A stretch of DNA of 64,000 bases from Promethearchaeota archaeon (GTDB lineage: Archaea; Asgardarchaeota; Lokiarchaeia; Sigyniarchaeales; Promethearchaeaceae). The number at the start of each line of letters is the position of its first letter. The first letter of the stretch is position 1. The notes below the pieces were generated by a model. That model had not been told where the DNA came from, made no database searches, and worked only from the letters and a program-made list of their open reading frames with translations. Location: contig JAFGBS010000014.1 of the NCBI GenBank assembly GCA_016933055.1, positions 150,568-214,567 on the forward strand, read 5' to 3'. Shown here in pieces: positions 42,696 through 52,483 of the stretch. A program made the translations under genes and the position numbers.

Positions 42696-43874
42696 CTAAA
42701 TTTTTATTTTATATATTTCCTCTTGTTTTGGTCCCGTAACTATTACTTCTCGATTTTCCGAAATATAGACATTGACTTCACTTCTAATTCCGATTTTTTC
42801 CTCAGGTATATAGATGCCGGGTTCAATGGAATGCAAAATCCCAGGAATTACTCTTCGAGTGTCTTTAGTTTCTAAAGAATCCAAGTTCACTGCGTTGCCA
42901 TGGGTTTCACGACCAATAGAGTGACCTAATCGATGGGTGAAATACTGACCAAATCCTCTTTTTGTTATATAGTCCCGTGCTACTTGGTCAATTTCCCATC
43001 CAGCGACGGATAGGCCAGATTGTATTTTTTCGGTTTCAAAATGAATAGCTTTATCTCTTGCTTTTATCACAACATCCCAGATTTCTTGAATTCGAGGTGG
43101 GATCACCTCACCGACATATGCCATTCTCGTAATATCGACATAAACGGAATCTTGATCTTTGAACTTAGCCCAGGAATCAATTAGAACCAAATCTCCTTCT
43201 TGAATTATGGACGAATTCTTATTTGGAATATAGTGAGGATCTGTTGCATGGTCATTAACAGCAACAATAGGACTCACATCAGTTACTAATCCATATTCAC
43301 GGTATTTTTTCTGGATCAATCGGTGAATATCGTATTCGGTAACAGATTCTTTTGTTTGCAGTAAATTACCAATCTCTTCGAACGCATTTGTTGTGATTCG
43401 ATGCATAATCACACTGGCTTTTTTATGAGTTTCGAATGCCTTTTCAGTAACTAAACCTTCAAATTCTTGAATAAGGTCTTGAGCACTTACCACTTCTACT
43501 CCGATACTTCGAATTAAATCTATTGTCCCCCCATCCACAATCGATACATAGGGTACGTCACCTAAAGGACTGTAATGCATCGCTACTCGATTATGTTGGT
43601 GCAATATAGATTGTAAAGTAGTGTGTAAATCTTGCCATTTGATAATCACATACTTTTCTCCTGGCAATGTGTCTAAAACATGGGGTTCGACAGAACTAAC
43701 TATTTTCTGCGGTGTTCCTTGAGCGGGTATGAAATAAAACCAGCGACGAGTACAGACCGGATTTCCTAGTCCTAATATACGATAGGATAATGGATCTCTC
43801 CCATGAAAATCATAGAATAACCATCCATCTATATTCTGGTCATGCAAAGCATTCTGTATTTGATTTACATCCAT
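42696..43874 (-). CDS. M24-family metallopeptidase (Xaa-Pro aminopeptidase-like)
   Basis: The 392-residue protein has the two-domain form of prolidase-like enzymes, which cleave peptides next to proline. The N-terminal creatinase-type domain (about 1-155) includes IDGWLFYDFHGRDPLSYRILG. The catalytic pita-bread domain shows the dinuclear metal ligands in order: LIDSWAKF (Asp), SVYVDITRM (Asp), FTHRLGHSIGRETHG (His), HSIEPGIYIPEE (Glu) and GIRSEVNVYI (Glu). All five are present, so it should be active. It lies downstream of the pyruvate phosphate dikinase gene, 35 bases apart on the same strand, with no clear metabolic link to it. Confidence 0.92.
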   Translation of the reverse strand: MDVNQIQNALHDQNIDGWLFYDFHGRDPLSYRILGLGNPVCTRRWFYFIPAQGTPQKIVSSVEPHVLDTLPGEKYVIIKWQDLHTTLQSILHQHNRVAMHYSPLGDVPYVSIVDGGTIDLIRSIGVEVVSAQDLIQEFEGLVTEKAFETHKKASVIMHRITTNAFEEIGNLLQTKESVTEYDIHRLIQKKYREYGLVTDVSPIVAVNDHATDPHYIPNKNSSIIQEGDLVLIDSWAKFKDQDSVYVDITRMAYVGEVIPPRIQEIWDVVIKARDKAIHFETEKIQSGLSVAGWEIDQVARDYITKRGFGQYFTHRLGHSIGRETHGNAVNLDSLETKDTRRVIPGILHSIEPGIYIPEEKIGIRSEVNVYISENREVIVTGPKQEEIYKIKI

Positions 43875-43909
43875 GATACAAAAAAGGAAGAAATAAGAAA
43901 AAAGGTTGT

Positions 43910-46567
43910 TTATTCGCGAGGGAAAAGTATTTGTGCCTGTGCTGCTGATAATCTTGCAACTGGAATACGGAATGGCGAGCAGCTCACATAGTTCAAACCT
44001 ATTTTATGACAGAATTCTACGCTAGCAGGGTCTCCCCCATGTTCTCCGCAGATTCCTATTTCAAGATCTGGACGAGTGTTTCTGCCTTCCTTAACTCCCA
44101 TCTTCATAAGTTTTCCAACCCCAATCTGATCAAGGGATGCAAAAGGATTTTCTTCCAATATTCCCTTTTCCAAATAAAACGGGATGAATTTTCCTTCAGC
44201 ATCATCCCGGGAAAAACCTAATGTCATCTGAGTTAAATCGTTTGTACCGAATGAGAAGAATTCTGCTTCTTGCGCAATCTCATCCGCAGTTAATGCAGCA
44301 CGTGGAATTTCGATCATTGTTCCAAACATGTAGTGTAATTCCACACCAGATTCCCTGATGATTCTATCTGCGATTTTCTTCAATCCTTCTTTTACGGGTT
44401 TTAATTCCGAGATAAAACCGATTAAGGGGATCATAACTTCAGGATATACTTCTACTCCTTCTTTTTTCAACTCGACTGCAGCTTCAAATATAGCTTCCAC
44501 TTGCATATCGTTGATTTCTGGCCATTTCAATCCTAAACGACAACCCCGTAATCCCAACATTGGATTAGATTCGTGCAATCCCGAAACTAATTCAAGCATT
44601 TTCTCTTTTTCTTCTAATTCTGCTTTTACATCCTCGCCGTTTTTTACGCGGTATCGTAATAATGAAACTTCTGTAGTAATTGAGGTATAATCTGGAAGAA
44701 ATTCATGCAATGGAGGATCCAATAACCGGATGATAACTGGTTTTCCCGCCATGATTCGAAAGATACCTTTAAAATCTTCTTTCTGCATGGGTTTGATCTT
44801 TTCAAGTGCTTTTTTTCGTTCATCCGTACTTTTAGCTATAATCATTTCTCGAACCACAGGTAAACGCTCGGGAGCCATGAACATATGTTCTGTCCGTGCT
44901 AATCCTATCCCTTCAGCACCGAACTTGATTGCGTTTTTTGTGTCGGGGATTGTTTCTGAATTCGCATATACTCCAAGCTTACGAATCTCATCCGCCATCG
45001 CAAGTAATTCGTCAAATTCTCCACTAATTTCTGGTTCTAAGAGAGGAGCAGCTCCCTTGACTACTAATCCCGTGGATCCGTCAATAGTAATTACATCCCC
45101 CTCTTTGAATACTTGATTGTTTACACGAAAGAGTTTCTTTTTCACATCGATGAATAAATCACTAGCTCCACACACTGCAGGTTTTCCCATCCCTCGAGCA
45201 ACAACAGCTGCATGTGAAGTTTTCCCTCCATGAACAGTTAATACACCCTCAGAAGCCATTAACCCATGGATATCATCCGGTTTAGTTTCGGGACGGACTA
45301 AGATTACTTTTTTCCCTTGATTTGACCAGGTTTCTGCATCCTCCGGTTCGAATACAATTTGACCGGACACAGCTCCGGGAGATGCATTTATCCCCTTTGT
45401 AAGAAGTTCGTAGGTGGATTTTTCATCAATCCTTTTAAATAATAATCCAGTTAATTTATCCGCATCTACTCTAAGAATTGCTTCTTCTTTGGTAATTAAT
45501 TCTTCTTTCATCATATCTATTGCAATTTTTACCATCGCAACAGGAGTTCGTTTTCCATTTCGGGTTTGAAGAAGATAGAGGTTTCCTTCCTGAACGGTAA
45601 ATTCAATATCTTGCATATCCTTATAATGATTCTCCAATTTTTCCATAAGAGTTGTGAGTTCTGTATAAGTAGCGGGGAATTCCTCTTCCATATCACTGAG
45701 TTTTTTTGGAGTTCTAATACCCGCAACAACGTCCTCCCCTTGGGCGTTTGTAAGATATTCACCCATAAATTGTTTCTCACCTGTAGCGGGATCACGTGTA
45801 AATGCAACACCTGTCAAAGACGTGTTTCCCATATTCCCAAATACCATTTGTTGGATATTTACAGCGGTTCCAAAATTAGGGATACGGTTGAATTTTCGAT
45901 AATATACGGCTCGGGGACTATTCCATGAATCAAACACCGCACGTATTGATTTATATAATTGTTCTTTCGGATTATCTGGAAAATCTTCCCCAATCTTTTC
46001 TTTGTAAAGGATCTTATATTTCTGTATAATCTCTCTCAAGTGAGGGATTGTTAAATCCGTATCTTTTGCATTGGAACCGATTTTACTTTTAACCTCTTGC
46101 AGTATGTGCTCAAAATCATCATGATCGATTCCCATTACCACATCCCCGAACATTTGAATAAATCTCCGGTAAGCATCCAAGGCAAATCGCTCATTTCCCG
46201 TTTTCTTTACAAGCGCTTCTAAGTTTTTTTCAGTCAATCCAAGATTTAATACCGTATCCATCATGCCAGGCATGGACATGGGTGCCCCGCTTCTAACACT
46301 AACTAATAACGGATCTTCATTGTCATTAAATTTTTTACCAGCTAATTTCTCTAAGTTTTTTAACGCAGCCTCCACTTTGGGAGTAATTTCTTCCAAAAAT
46401 TTAGGATTTTTGAAGAATTCCAGACAAGCTTGACATGTAATAGTAAATCCCTGCGGAATGGGAATCTTAAGTTTAGTCATCTCGGCAAGATTAGCTCCTT
46501 TTCCACCGAGTGTATTTTTAAGTTCCTTCGATCCTTCCGAAAACATATAAACATATTTTTCTGCCAT
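43910..46567 (-). CDS. ppdK: Pyruvate, phosphate dikinase
   Basis: PPDK interconverts pyruvate, ATP and phosphate with PEP, AMP and pyrophosphate, and in fermenting archaea can serve either direction of glycolysis. The N-terminal ATP-grasp domain (TLGGKGANLAEM, VRSGAPMSMPGMMDTVLNLG) is followed by the phospho-histidine domain with GGKTSHAAVVARGMGKPAVCG. The C-terminal PEP barrel has FGTNDLTQMTLGFSRDD and the catalytic cysteine in NYVSCSPFRIPVARLSAAQA. I use the ATG at 46567 (MAEKYVYMF) instead of the TTG three codons earlier. The 885-residue length is typical. It is an ordinary, complete family member. Confidence 0.97.
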   Translation of the reverse strand: MAEKYVYMFSEGSKELKNTLGGKGANLAEMTKLKIPIPQGFTITCQACLEFFKNPKFLEEITPKVEAALKNLEKLAGKKFNDNEDPLLVSVRSGAPMSMPGMMDTVLNLGLTEKNLEALVKKTGNERFALDAYRRFIQMFGDVVMGIDHDDFEHILQEVKSKIGSNAKDTDLTIPHLREIIQKYKILYKEKIGEDFPDNPKEQLYKSIRAVFDSWNSPRAVYYRKFNRIPNFGTAVNIQQMVFGNMGNTSLTGVAFTRDPATGEKQFMGEYLTNAQGEDVVAGIRTPKKLSDMEEEFPATYTELTTLMEKLENHYKDMQDIEFTVQEGNLYLLQTRNGKRTPVAMVKIAIDMMKEELITKEEAILRVDADKLTGLLFKRIDEKSTYELLTKGINASPGAVSGQIVFEPEDAETWSNQGKKVILVRPETKPDDIHGLMASEGVLTVHGGKTSHAAVVARGMGKPAVCGASDLFIDVKKKLFRVNNQVFKEGDVITIDGSTGLVVKGAAPLLEPEISGEFDELLAMADEIRKLGVYANSETIPDTKNAIKFGAEGIGLARTEHMFMAPERLPVVREMIIAKSTDERKKALEKIKPMQKEDFKGIFRIMAGKPVIIRLLDPPLHEFLPDYTSITTEVSLLRYRVKNGEDVKAELEEKEKMLELVSGLHESNPMLGLRGCRLGLKWPEINDMQVEAIFEAAVELKKEGVEVYPEVMIPLIGFISELKPVKEGLKKIADRIIRESGVELHYMFGTMIEIPRAALTADEIAQEAEFFSFGTNDLTQMTLGFSRDDAEGKFIPFYLEKGILEENPFASLDQIGVGKLMKMGVKEGRNTRPDLEIGICGEHGGDPASVEFCHKIGLNYVSCSPFRIPVARLSAAQAQILFPRE

Positions 46568-46764
46568 AAAAATCAATTTAATGTGATCATTTCTATCAGA
46601 ACTGATGAGTGTGCTTATTAATCAATTAAAAAAAAGTTTGCCTTAGTAAAAATAAGACATTTCCCTTGAAGATAGTTGAAAAATGTCATATCCAAATATT
46701 ATACTGGTATTTATTTTTAGGATAATCAAGTATACTAAATATAAAAACCGAGGATGCATCCGAA

Positions 46765-48681
46765 ATGATTGCACAACGGTATCGAACCCATTTGAAAAAA
46801 GTTTGTCCCGCGATAAATCAATGTATAGCTACAGCTAAGACTACTGATTCATTGTTTATAGTTACTGGAGATATCGAACACAATGTAACCGTTTATAATG
46901 AGCAGCTTGAACAGATTCAACAAATCCCTTTTAAAGGTTGGATCCGATGCTGTGATGCATACGATATTGATCACAATGGAAATCATGAAATTGCTATAGG
47001 TTCCGGAGATAATTCTGTACGTGTATTTCGCTATGAAGAAGAAATCGGATATTCTGAATTGTGGAGGTATGATTTTAACAATAAAGTCACCACCATTACG
47101 ATAGGGGATATTAATTATGATGGACGCGCGGAAGTTATCGCAGGTGGATGGGATAATTCTCTCAAAGTTTTTGATGGGTTGACCGGAGTTCTTCTTTGGG
47201 AATTGACTTTCGACGATTGGGTTACCCTTGCAAAAGTTTTGGATGTAAACCATGATGGATTACCAGAAGTTGTTGTAGGCTTAAAGAAAGGACAATTTGG
47301 AGTAATCAATGGAATCACTGGAGAATGTTTATGGGATCATTTATTCCAAAAAAGGATCAACGCATGTGATTTAGTTCATCTAGCCAACAATCCTTACCCT
47401 CACCTGCTTGCCGGAGGAGATGAAAACATATTATATATTTTCGATTTTGAGGGTAATTTGGTGAATAAATTGGAAACTCCAGATCGAATCTTGTGTATTT
47501 CTCACGGTGATATCAATAAGGACAACTACAATGAAGTACTTCTAACATTAGCAGACAAACGATTATATGTGTATGAAAGTGAAGAAACCGGATTACCAGA
47601 AAACACTTCCTTAAAAATCCGATGGAGAGCTACATTAGATAACGTGGGTATGGGGTTAGTCATGTCCGATCAATTTAAAGATAATATTCCTCGAATAATT
47701 GTTACGGGATATTCCAAGGATGTTCGTATTCTTGAGGATTTTTTTTATGGAGCTGATTCTCAGAGAATACAAATCGAAGATTCGAACTATATCCCCCCAA
47801 AATTATCGAATCATGAGAAAAAAATGCGAGATTTAATGGGAACGGATGTAGATTTAGAATTTTTTAACGAGCCGAATGCTTTTTTTTTTCCAAAAAAAAT
47901 TGAAACTTTGAATCAGCTTATTCCCTCACAATTTGAATCGAAATCGGAAAGCTTCACCTTCATGAATCTAAAGGAGATATATGAGAATAAGTATCTTCTG
48001 GAACGTCAAATCGAACAAATAAGGAATGAAAATTTAGGAAAAGCAAAACCATTAGTTACATTTCCATCCCGCATTTGTAATTTGAACGAAATTCATGACT
48101 ATAGCAACAAAATCGAGGTTCACACAAGTGTGATGAAATCGGTTTCACAAAAGTCCGAAAGCATACCTACAGTGGAGTCATATAACGAAACCGATACTTC
48201 TCTCAAGATAAAATTCATTGAGATATTAAATTCAACGGAAATCATCAGTTCTAAAGCAAAAATGCAAGACCTTATGGAAGAGAATGGATTTACTGAAGAA
48301 CAATTCGAAAGAATCTTCACGATATTAAAAGATGAAGAAGGTATACTGACGTATAGTCGTTCAACTCCTCGTGGATATAGCATCTCAGTACAAGAAGCTC
48401 CTGCCGAAATTACTGAATCTTCCGTTACGATTAAAATTGAAGAAAGAAAGACTGTTTCAATTGATATTGAACCGAAAGATAGAGGTTTGGGTCTTCCTAA
48501 TGAAGCTTTTTTCGACTTGATTAAAGAAAATCAGCCCGTCAGTTCAAAAGATAGACTTCTGGAACTTGCTGAATCTATTAATATTGACAAAAAAACTGCA
48601 GAACAATTAATTGAGCAATTTAAAGAACTTGGTGTAATAGAATACTCAAGAAGCACACCGCGTGGATGGTCTACTATTTAG
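46765..48681 (+). CDS. Beta-propeller (FG-GAP/WD-like) protein with two C-terminal winged-helix repeats
   Basis: Residues 1 to about 330 are repeating blades with DxNxxG calcium-type loops, as in DIDHNGNHEIAIGSGDNSVRVF, DINYDGRAEVIAGGWDNSLKVF and DVNHDGLPEVVVGLKKG. A linker follows (about 330-480). The C-terminus contains two related helical units, each closing with the same words: EGILTYSRSTPRGYSI and LGVIEYSRSTPRGWSTI. These look like winged helices (LLELAESINIDKKTAEQLIEQFKELG). There is no signal peptide, which is unusual for FG-GAP propellers and suggests an intracellular scaffold. Propeller plus helical domain is the general plan of coat proteins, but here the domain type differs, so I do not claim that role. 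Confidence 0.65.
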   Translation: MIAQRYRTHLKKVCPAINQCIATAKTTDSLFIVTGDIEHNVTVYNEQLEQIQQIPFKGWIRCCDAYDIDHNGNHEIAIGSGDNSVRVFRYEEEIGYSELWRYDFNNKVTTITIGDINYDGRAEVIAGGWDNSLKVFDGLTGVLLWELTFDDWVTLAKVLDVNHDGLPEVVVGLKKGQFGVINGITGECLWDHLFQKRINACDLVHLANNPYPHLLAGGDENILYIFDFEGNLVNKLETPDRILCISHGDINKDNYNEVLLTLADKRLYVYESEETGLPENTSLKIRWRATLDNVGMGLVMSDQFKDNIPRIIVTGYSKDVRILEDFFYGADSQRIQIEDSNYIPPKLSNHEKKMRDLMGTDVDLEFFNEPNAFFFPKKIETLNQLIPSQFESKSESFTFMNLKEIYENKYLLERQIEQIRNENLGKAKPLVTFPSRICNLNEIHDYSNKIEVHTSVMKSVSQKSESIPTVESYNETDTSLKIKFIEILNSTEIISSKAKMQDLMEENGFTEEQFERIFTILKDEEGILTYSRSTPRGYSISVQEAPAEITESSVTIKIEERKTVSIDIEPKDRGLGLPNEAFFDLIKENQPVSSKDRLLELAESINIDKKTAEQLIEQFKELGVIEYSRSTPRGWSTI

Positions 48682-48970
48682 ACTCACTTTCTAATTCTCT
48701 CTTCTCATCTATTTGCTTTTTCAATAGACCAAAAGTAGCATCAAAATACTGATCAACCAATGATAATTTTAGTAAAATTACTTTAATTCGCTTGACATCT
48801 TCTTCGGAGTTAATTTTTTCATACAATCTCAAAATACTGGAACATAAACGCTCTGCAGTGCTGAAATCTTGATTGTTATATAAATCCACTGCGATTTGTT
48901 CTAAATCTTTTGCAGATTGTCTGATAAATTCAATTTCGCTTTCTCTATCGGTTTCTTCGGAATCAGTCAA
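48674..48970 (-). CDS. Small helical (TPR-like) protein of unknown function
   Basis: A 98-residue, TTG-started, almost wholly helical protein: AKDLEQIAVDLYNNQDFSTAERLCSSILRLYEK resembles one TPR pair, followed by a further helix and a charged end. I do not recognise a family. It overlaps the end of the propeller gene by 8 bases on the other strand and sits downstream of the DUF11-like gene on the same strand, 70 bases away. A co-factor role for either neighbour is only a guess. Confidence 0.5.
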   Translation of the reverse strand: MTDSEETDRESEIEFIRQSAKDLEQIAVDLYNNQDFSTAERLCSSILRLYEKINSEEDVKRIKVILLKLSLVDQYFDATFGLLKKQIDEKRELESESK

Positions 48971-49040
48971 TAGGAATTAACACCTTATATGATAATTAAA
49001 AAAAAATATATTAAGCCCGTTAATTCGGGCATCGTAGAGT

Positions 49041-51203
49041 TTACATCGATTCTTGTGCATCTGATGGCTTTCCAGTTCCAGAAAGCTTGTATTTGATCTC
49101 AAATCGGTCTCCAGATTCGATCTTTTCAATCTTCCATTTCAAAACATCTAATCCTTCTTTCTTGGTTACTTCAACCGGTTCTAGGCTCAAACCGCTATAT
49201 TCGAAATTCTCTGGTACTTTGTCTGCTACTTCAAAATTTCGGAGCACATAATCACCTGTATTTACGACATACAAGATAATCTCATATTCTCCTGTTGCTG
49301 CAAGACCAATAATTTCTTTACCACGGATCAATCTCTTTCTCACATGGATTACTGGAATTTCAATAACAGCAGGTCGTACTTCAAGTGCTTTTCCAGCGGG
49401 GTATGTGTTAGCTTGGTAGAGCACATCAGAGGTGTAAATAACTGTTTTATTTGGCTTGTCCGCAACAATGGGATAAGTTACTTGAATAATATCTCCTGGT
49501 TTAAATGCACCCAATGGTTTTTCTTTCAAGTCTTTCAGTTCCACTGTAACTCCATCCCTGTTAACAATTATCGTATCGACCTCAATTTCATCTCCATTAT
49601 AAGTTACTACGACATCACTTGTTTCAGGCGGTCTAAATCCATCTTGGATATTTTCAGTGAGAATAACCTCATTAAGATCCGCTCCACCCGTGTTCTCTAC
49701 TTTCATATTCACATGAAAAGTACTTTCTCGGAAGGAGGCAAGTTCTTTTTCATCATAAGATAGTTCCCCTGCAATTGAAGCAACGGCTAGTTCTACATCA
49801 TTGATTTCCATCAAACCCTCGGTGGACACCATATGGTCCGCTATCACGAAGAATTGTACCTTTGTCATAAATACGGGTTCTTGTCCAGGTTCCGATTGGT
49901 ATTCCCAAATATTGGATTTCCATTTTGCACCCTCGGGTAGAGGAGGAACCTCACCAGGATCGATGTCTACATACTTCACTGAGGGATTCTTGACGTCATA
50001 CACATCGGCATTTACTAAACGAAGTAAATATTCACTTTTATTTTCAAAGACAAACTGGCATTCATATTTATCAGGTCTCTCATCAGTTTCATAAAATCCC
50101 TCATAGAATGAATTATTCGTGTATGCATCAAATTTGTCGATACCTAAACCACTCAAGGTAATAGGAGCGTTGTATTTAACGAATATCTTACCAGAACGTA
50201 CTTTTGTGTCTTTATCTTTGACTTTTACTTCTAACTTAAGTTCAAGTTTTTCTTCAGCATTGGGTTTGAGTTCTTCTAATACCCATTTTACACCTCTACC
50301 TTCATCAAAATTTCCTTCATCCGCTTTTCCACTACTTGATCGTAAAACTTTTGCACGTTCAAACAAATCAGGGATGAGTTTAGTTACTTCGATATTTTCA
50401 AGTTTGACATCCGTAATGTTCGTCACGATGATGGAATAATAAATTTCATTATCAGCATCTAAGACTAAAGAATAACTCTCCGTGTCTGGATCATTTAAGG
50501 TGCTAATGAACTCGGAAACGTCAATATGTCGTGCAGCTTTTTCCTTTACCTCATAGGTTTTCTCTTCTTTTTCCCCAGGAGCCAGCTCATAAATAGATAT
50601 TGCCTCCTCCTCAAAGTCCGTACTGTCGATGTTTTTAAGACTTAAATCAATATCCCATAGTCGATCTTTTGTACTTACATTTTCAATACTGAACATACCA
50701 GAAGTGACACTTTCTTCTGCCGCATCAGTTCCGTCATGTTCTAAGTAGATTTTGCTATTTTCTAAAATTTTAACTGGTACAAGCTTCCCCTCTTTCTTTC
50801 CCGGAGTAAGTTTGATTACGCCTTCCTTCTTACCAGAATCGCGGTCGATCGTCTGAATTTCGTCGGATTCGTAAGCCATCTTTCCGCTATCCATTTGTTT
50901 TCGCTTGTAATCTTGTGCTTCTGCATATTCTTTGCGTTCGTCTGCCCCAAAGCCTAATTTCCCTTGGAGAGACTTGATTTTTTCAAAGTAATCGCTGATT
51001 TCAGATGAAGTGCTTCCCCTAATTCGTTCCTCAGTTCCTTTATCGATTGAATCTCTTATGATATTCACGGAGTCTGTTGATAAATCAGAAGTTAAATTGG
51101 AATATTTACCAAAAAGAGCTTCTGAACTGATATTCAAATTAGCTTTAAAACTTCTTCGTCCTATCTCAACGATTCCTAAGGGTCCTAAATCTAATTTTGC
51201 CAT
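49041..51203 (-). CDS. Cytosolic DUF11-like beta-sandwich repeat protein
   Basis: The start at 51203 (MAKLDLGPLGIVEIG) is preferred to the track start 18 codons upstream. The latter adds a basic leader that looks untranslated, and GGTTGA lies 10 bases before the ATG. The N-terminal 130 residues are charged and partly helical (EISDYFEKIKSLQGKLG). From about 150 on, beta-rich modules of about 120 residues repeat: YYSIIVTNITDVKLENIEVTKLIPDLF, FHVNMKVENTGGADLNEVILTENIQDGF and YEIILYVVNTGDYVLRNFEVADKVPENF. These are DUF11-type domains. Such domains are normally surface-exposed, but no signal peptide or membrane helix exists here. Role unknown; perhaps a cytoplasmic filament or scaffold. Confidence 0.65.
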   Translation of the reverse strand: MAKLDLGPLGIVEIGRRSFKANLNISSEALFGKYSNLTSDLSTDSVNIIRDSIDKGTEERIRGSTSSEISDYFEKIKSLQGKLGFGADERKEYAEAQDYKRKQMDSGKMAYESDEIQTIDRDSGKKEGVIKLTPGKKEGKLVPVKILENSKIYLEHDGTDAAEESVTSGMFSIENVSTKDRLWDIDLSLKNIDSTDFEEEAISIYELAPGEKEEKTYEVKEKAARHIDVSEFISTLNDPDTESYSLVLDADNEIYYSIIVTNITDVKLENIEVTKLIPDLFERAKVLRSSSGKADEGNFDEGRGVKWVLEELKPNAEEKLELKLEVKVKDKDTKVRSGKIFVKYNAPITLSGLGIDKFDAYTNNSFYEGFYETDERPDKYECQFVFENKSEYLLRLVNADVYDVKNPSVKYVDIDPGEVPPLPEGAKWKSNIWEYQSEPGQEPVFMTKVQFFVIADHMVSTEGLMEINDVELAVASIAGELSYDEKELASFRESTFHVNMKVENTGGADLNEVILTENIQDGFRPPETSDVVVTYNGDEIEVDTIIVNRDGVTVELKDLKEKPLGAFKPGDIIQVTYPIVADKPNKTVIYTSDVLYQANTYPAGKALEVRPAVIEIPVIHVRKRLIRGKEIIGLAATGEYEIILYVVNTGDYVLRNFEVADKVPENFEYSGLSLEPVEVTKKEGLDVLKWKIEKIESGDRFEIKYKLSGTGKPSDAQESM

Positions 51204-51267
51204 TATAATTTCAACCTTTTTTATTTTTAAAAATTTTAAAGGATAATACATGATCATCTTTGGTCCT

Positions 51268-51290
51268 AAAAAAAATGAGCTTTTTTTTTT
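51268..51290 (-). terminator. A/T hairpin terminator downstream of hypE
   Basis: On the plus strand AAAAAAAA-TGAGC-TTTTTTTTTT forms an 8-bp A/T hairpin with a 5-base loop, about 65 bases past the hypE stop. On the minus-strand transcript it ends in an oligo-U run, the archaeal termination signal. Confidence 0.4.
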
Positions 51291-51356
51291 AAGAAAAAGT
51301 GCGATCCTCTATTCACGTATCGATGCAGAGCAGTTTTCTTATGGCTCTATTCTTCG

Positions 51357-52403
51357 CTAACATACACGAGGGATAGGTTCTCCATACGGTGTATCCAAAA
51401 ATTTCGTACCTCCCCATTCAGATTGTAACAATACCATCCCCAAATTCTCTCTTTGAGCAACGCCGACAATTTTTGCATCTTTACCTAATGGGTGTTCTCG
51501 CAATTTTTCAATGATGATATCCGTATAGTCTGGGTCTACTGCTAGTATTGCTTTGCCCTCAGACGCAAGATGGTAGGGATTTAATCCTAAAATGTCACAA
51601 ATTGATCGAACTTCTGGTCGAATTCGGATTTCCTTTTCAGTTAGTAAAATTCCTACTTTCGATTGAGTTGCCCATTGATTTAACGCCGATGCTATTCCTC
51701 CCCTTGTTGGATCTTTCATTGCATGAATTCCAGTGAAATTATGCAAGTGTTCGATCAAATCCAGTAAGATCGTTACATCTGAATTTAATGCTGTCTTTAA
51801 ATTAATACCATGACGATTTGCTATCAAAGCAGCTTCATGGTCTCCAAGCGGTCCCGTAACTATGATCGAATCTCCTGGTTGGACATTGTTGTCCGCTATT
51901 AGACGTGTTTTAGGTCGTAAACCTATTCCTGTCGTACTCATCATTAATTGGTCCAACTGGCCTTTCGGTAGTACCTTGGTATCTCCACATATTAGAGCTA
52001 CACTATGCTTTTCTAGTGCAGAAGTAAACGAATCCATTATCGTACGTAAATTTCGAAATGAAAAACCCTCTTCGATAAACACTGTAGAAGAAATCGCGAT
52101 ACATCTCGCTCCCATCATCGCTAGGTCATTAATTGTACTCGCCGCACTCAGTAAACCAATATCCCCACCTGGAAAAACTAATGGATGGATAGTATGTCCA
52201 TCTGAGGTGACTACAATCTCTAGATCAGAGTCTTGAAGGGGGATAGTAGCCCCATCATCAAACTCATCTATTCCAATACCTTGATCTACTCGTCTGATTT
52301 TTGCATTTAAAGTTAGGAATTTGATTAATTGCTCCTGTAAAACCCCTCCCGCCCCATGTGATAATAATACTACATCTTCGGGAGATTCTTGATGATTTTT
52401 CAT
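51357..52403 (-). CDS. hypE: Hydrogenase maturation protein HypE
   Basis: HypE dehydrates a carbamoyl group on its C-terminal cysteine to make the cyanide ligands of [NiFe]-hydrogenase. The 348-residue protein begins with LSHGAGGVLQEQLIKFL, contains the AIR-synthase-family nucleotide loops GGDIGLLSAASTINDLAMMGA and MKDPTRGGIASALNQWA, and ends exactly in PRVC, the reactive cysteine being the last residue. This excludes a second SelD despite the shared fold. No other hyp gene or hydrogenase subunit is in the window. It is divergent by 80 bases from the cysteine-rich protein gene, and TTATACAAAAAA upstream on its strand is a likely TATA box. Confidence 0.95.
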   Translation of the reverse strand: MKNHQESPEDVVLLSHGAGGVLQEQLIKFLTLNAKIRRVDQGIGIDEFDDGATIPLQDSDLEIVVTSDGHTIHPLVFPGGDIGLLSAASTINDLAMMGARCIAISSTVFIEEGFSFRNLRTIMDSFTSALEKHSVALICGDTKVLPKGQLDQLMMSTTGIGLRPKTRLIADNNVQPGDSIIVTGPLGDHEAALIANRHGINLKTALNSDVTILLDLIEHLHNFTGIHAMKDPTRGGIASALNQWATQSKVGILLTEKEIRIRPEVRSICDILGLNPYHLASEGKAILAVDPDYTDIIIEKLREHPLGKDAKIVGVAQRENLGMVLLQSEWGGTKFLDTPYGEPIPRVC

Positions 52404-52483
52404 TGACTTGTACTAATAGAAAATTTTTTGTATAATCAAATTTACGAATTCTCCTAGTACAACAAAACAAACCGCTTTCTGTT

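Noticed and set aside
51357-52403. A second selenophosphate synthetase
   Set aside because: The fold is shared, but the chain ends in PRVC and lacks the N-terminal G-C/U-xCK site, which identifies HypE.
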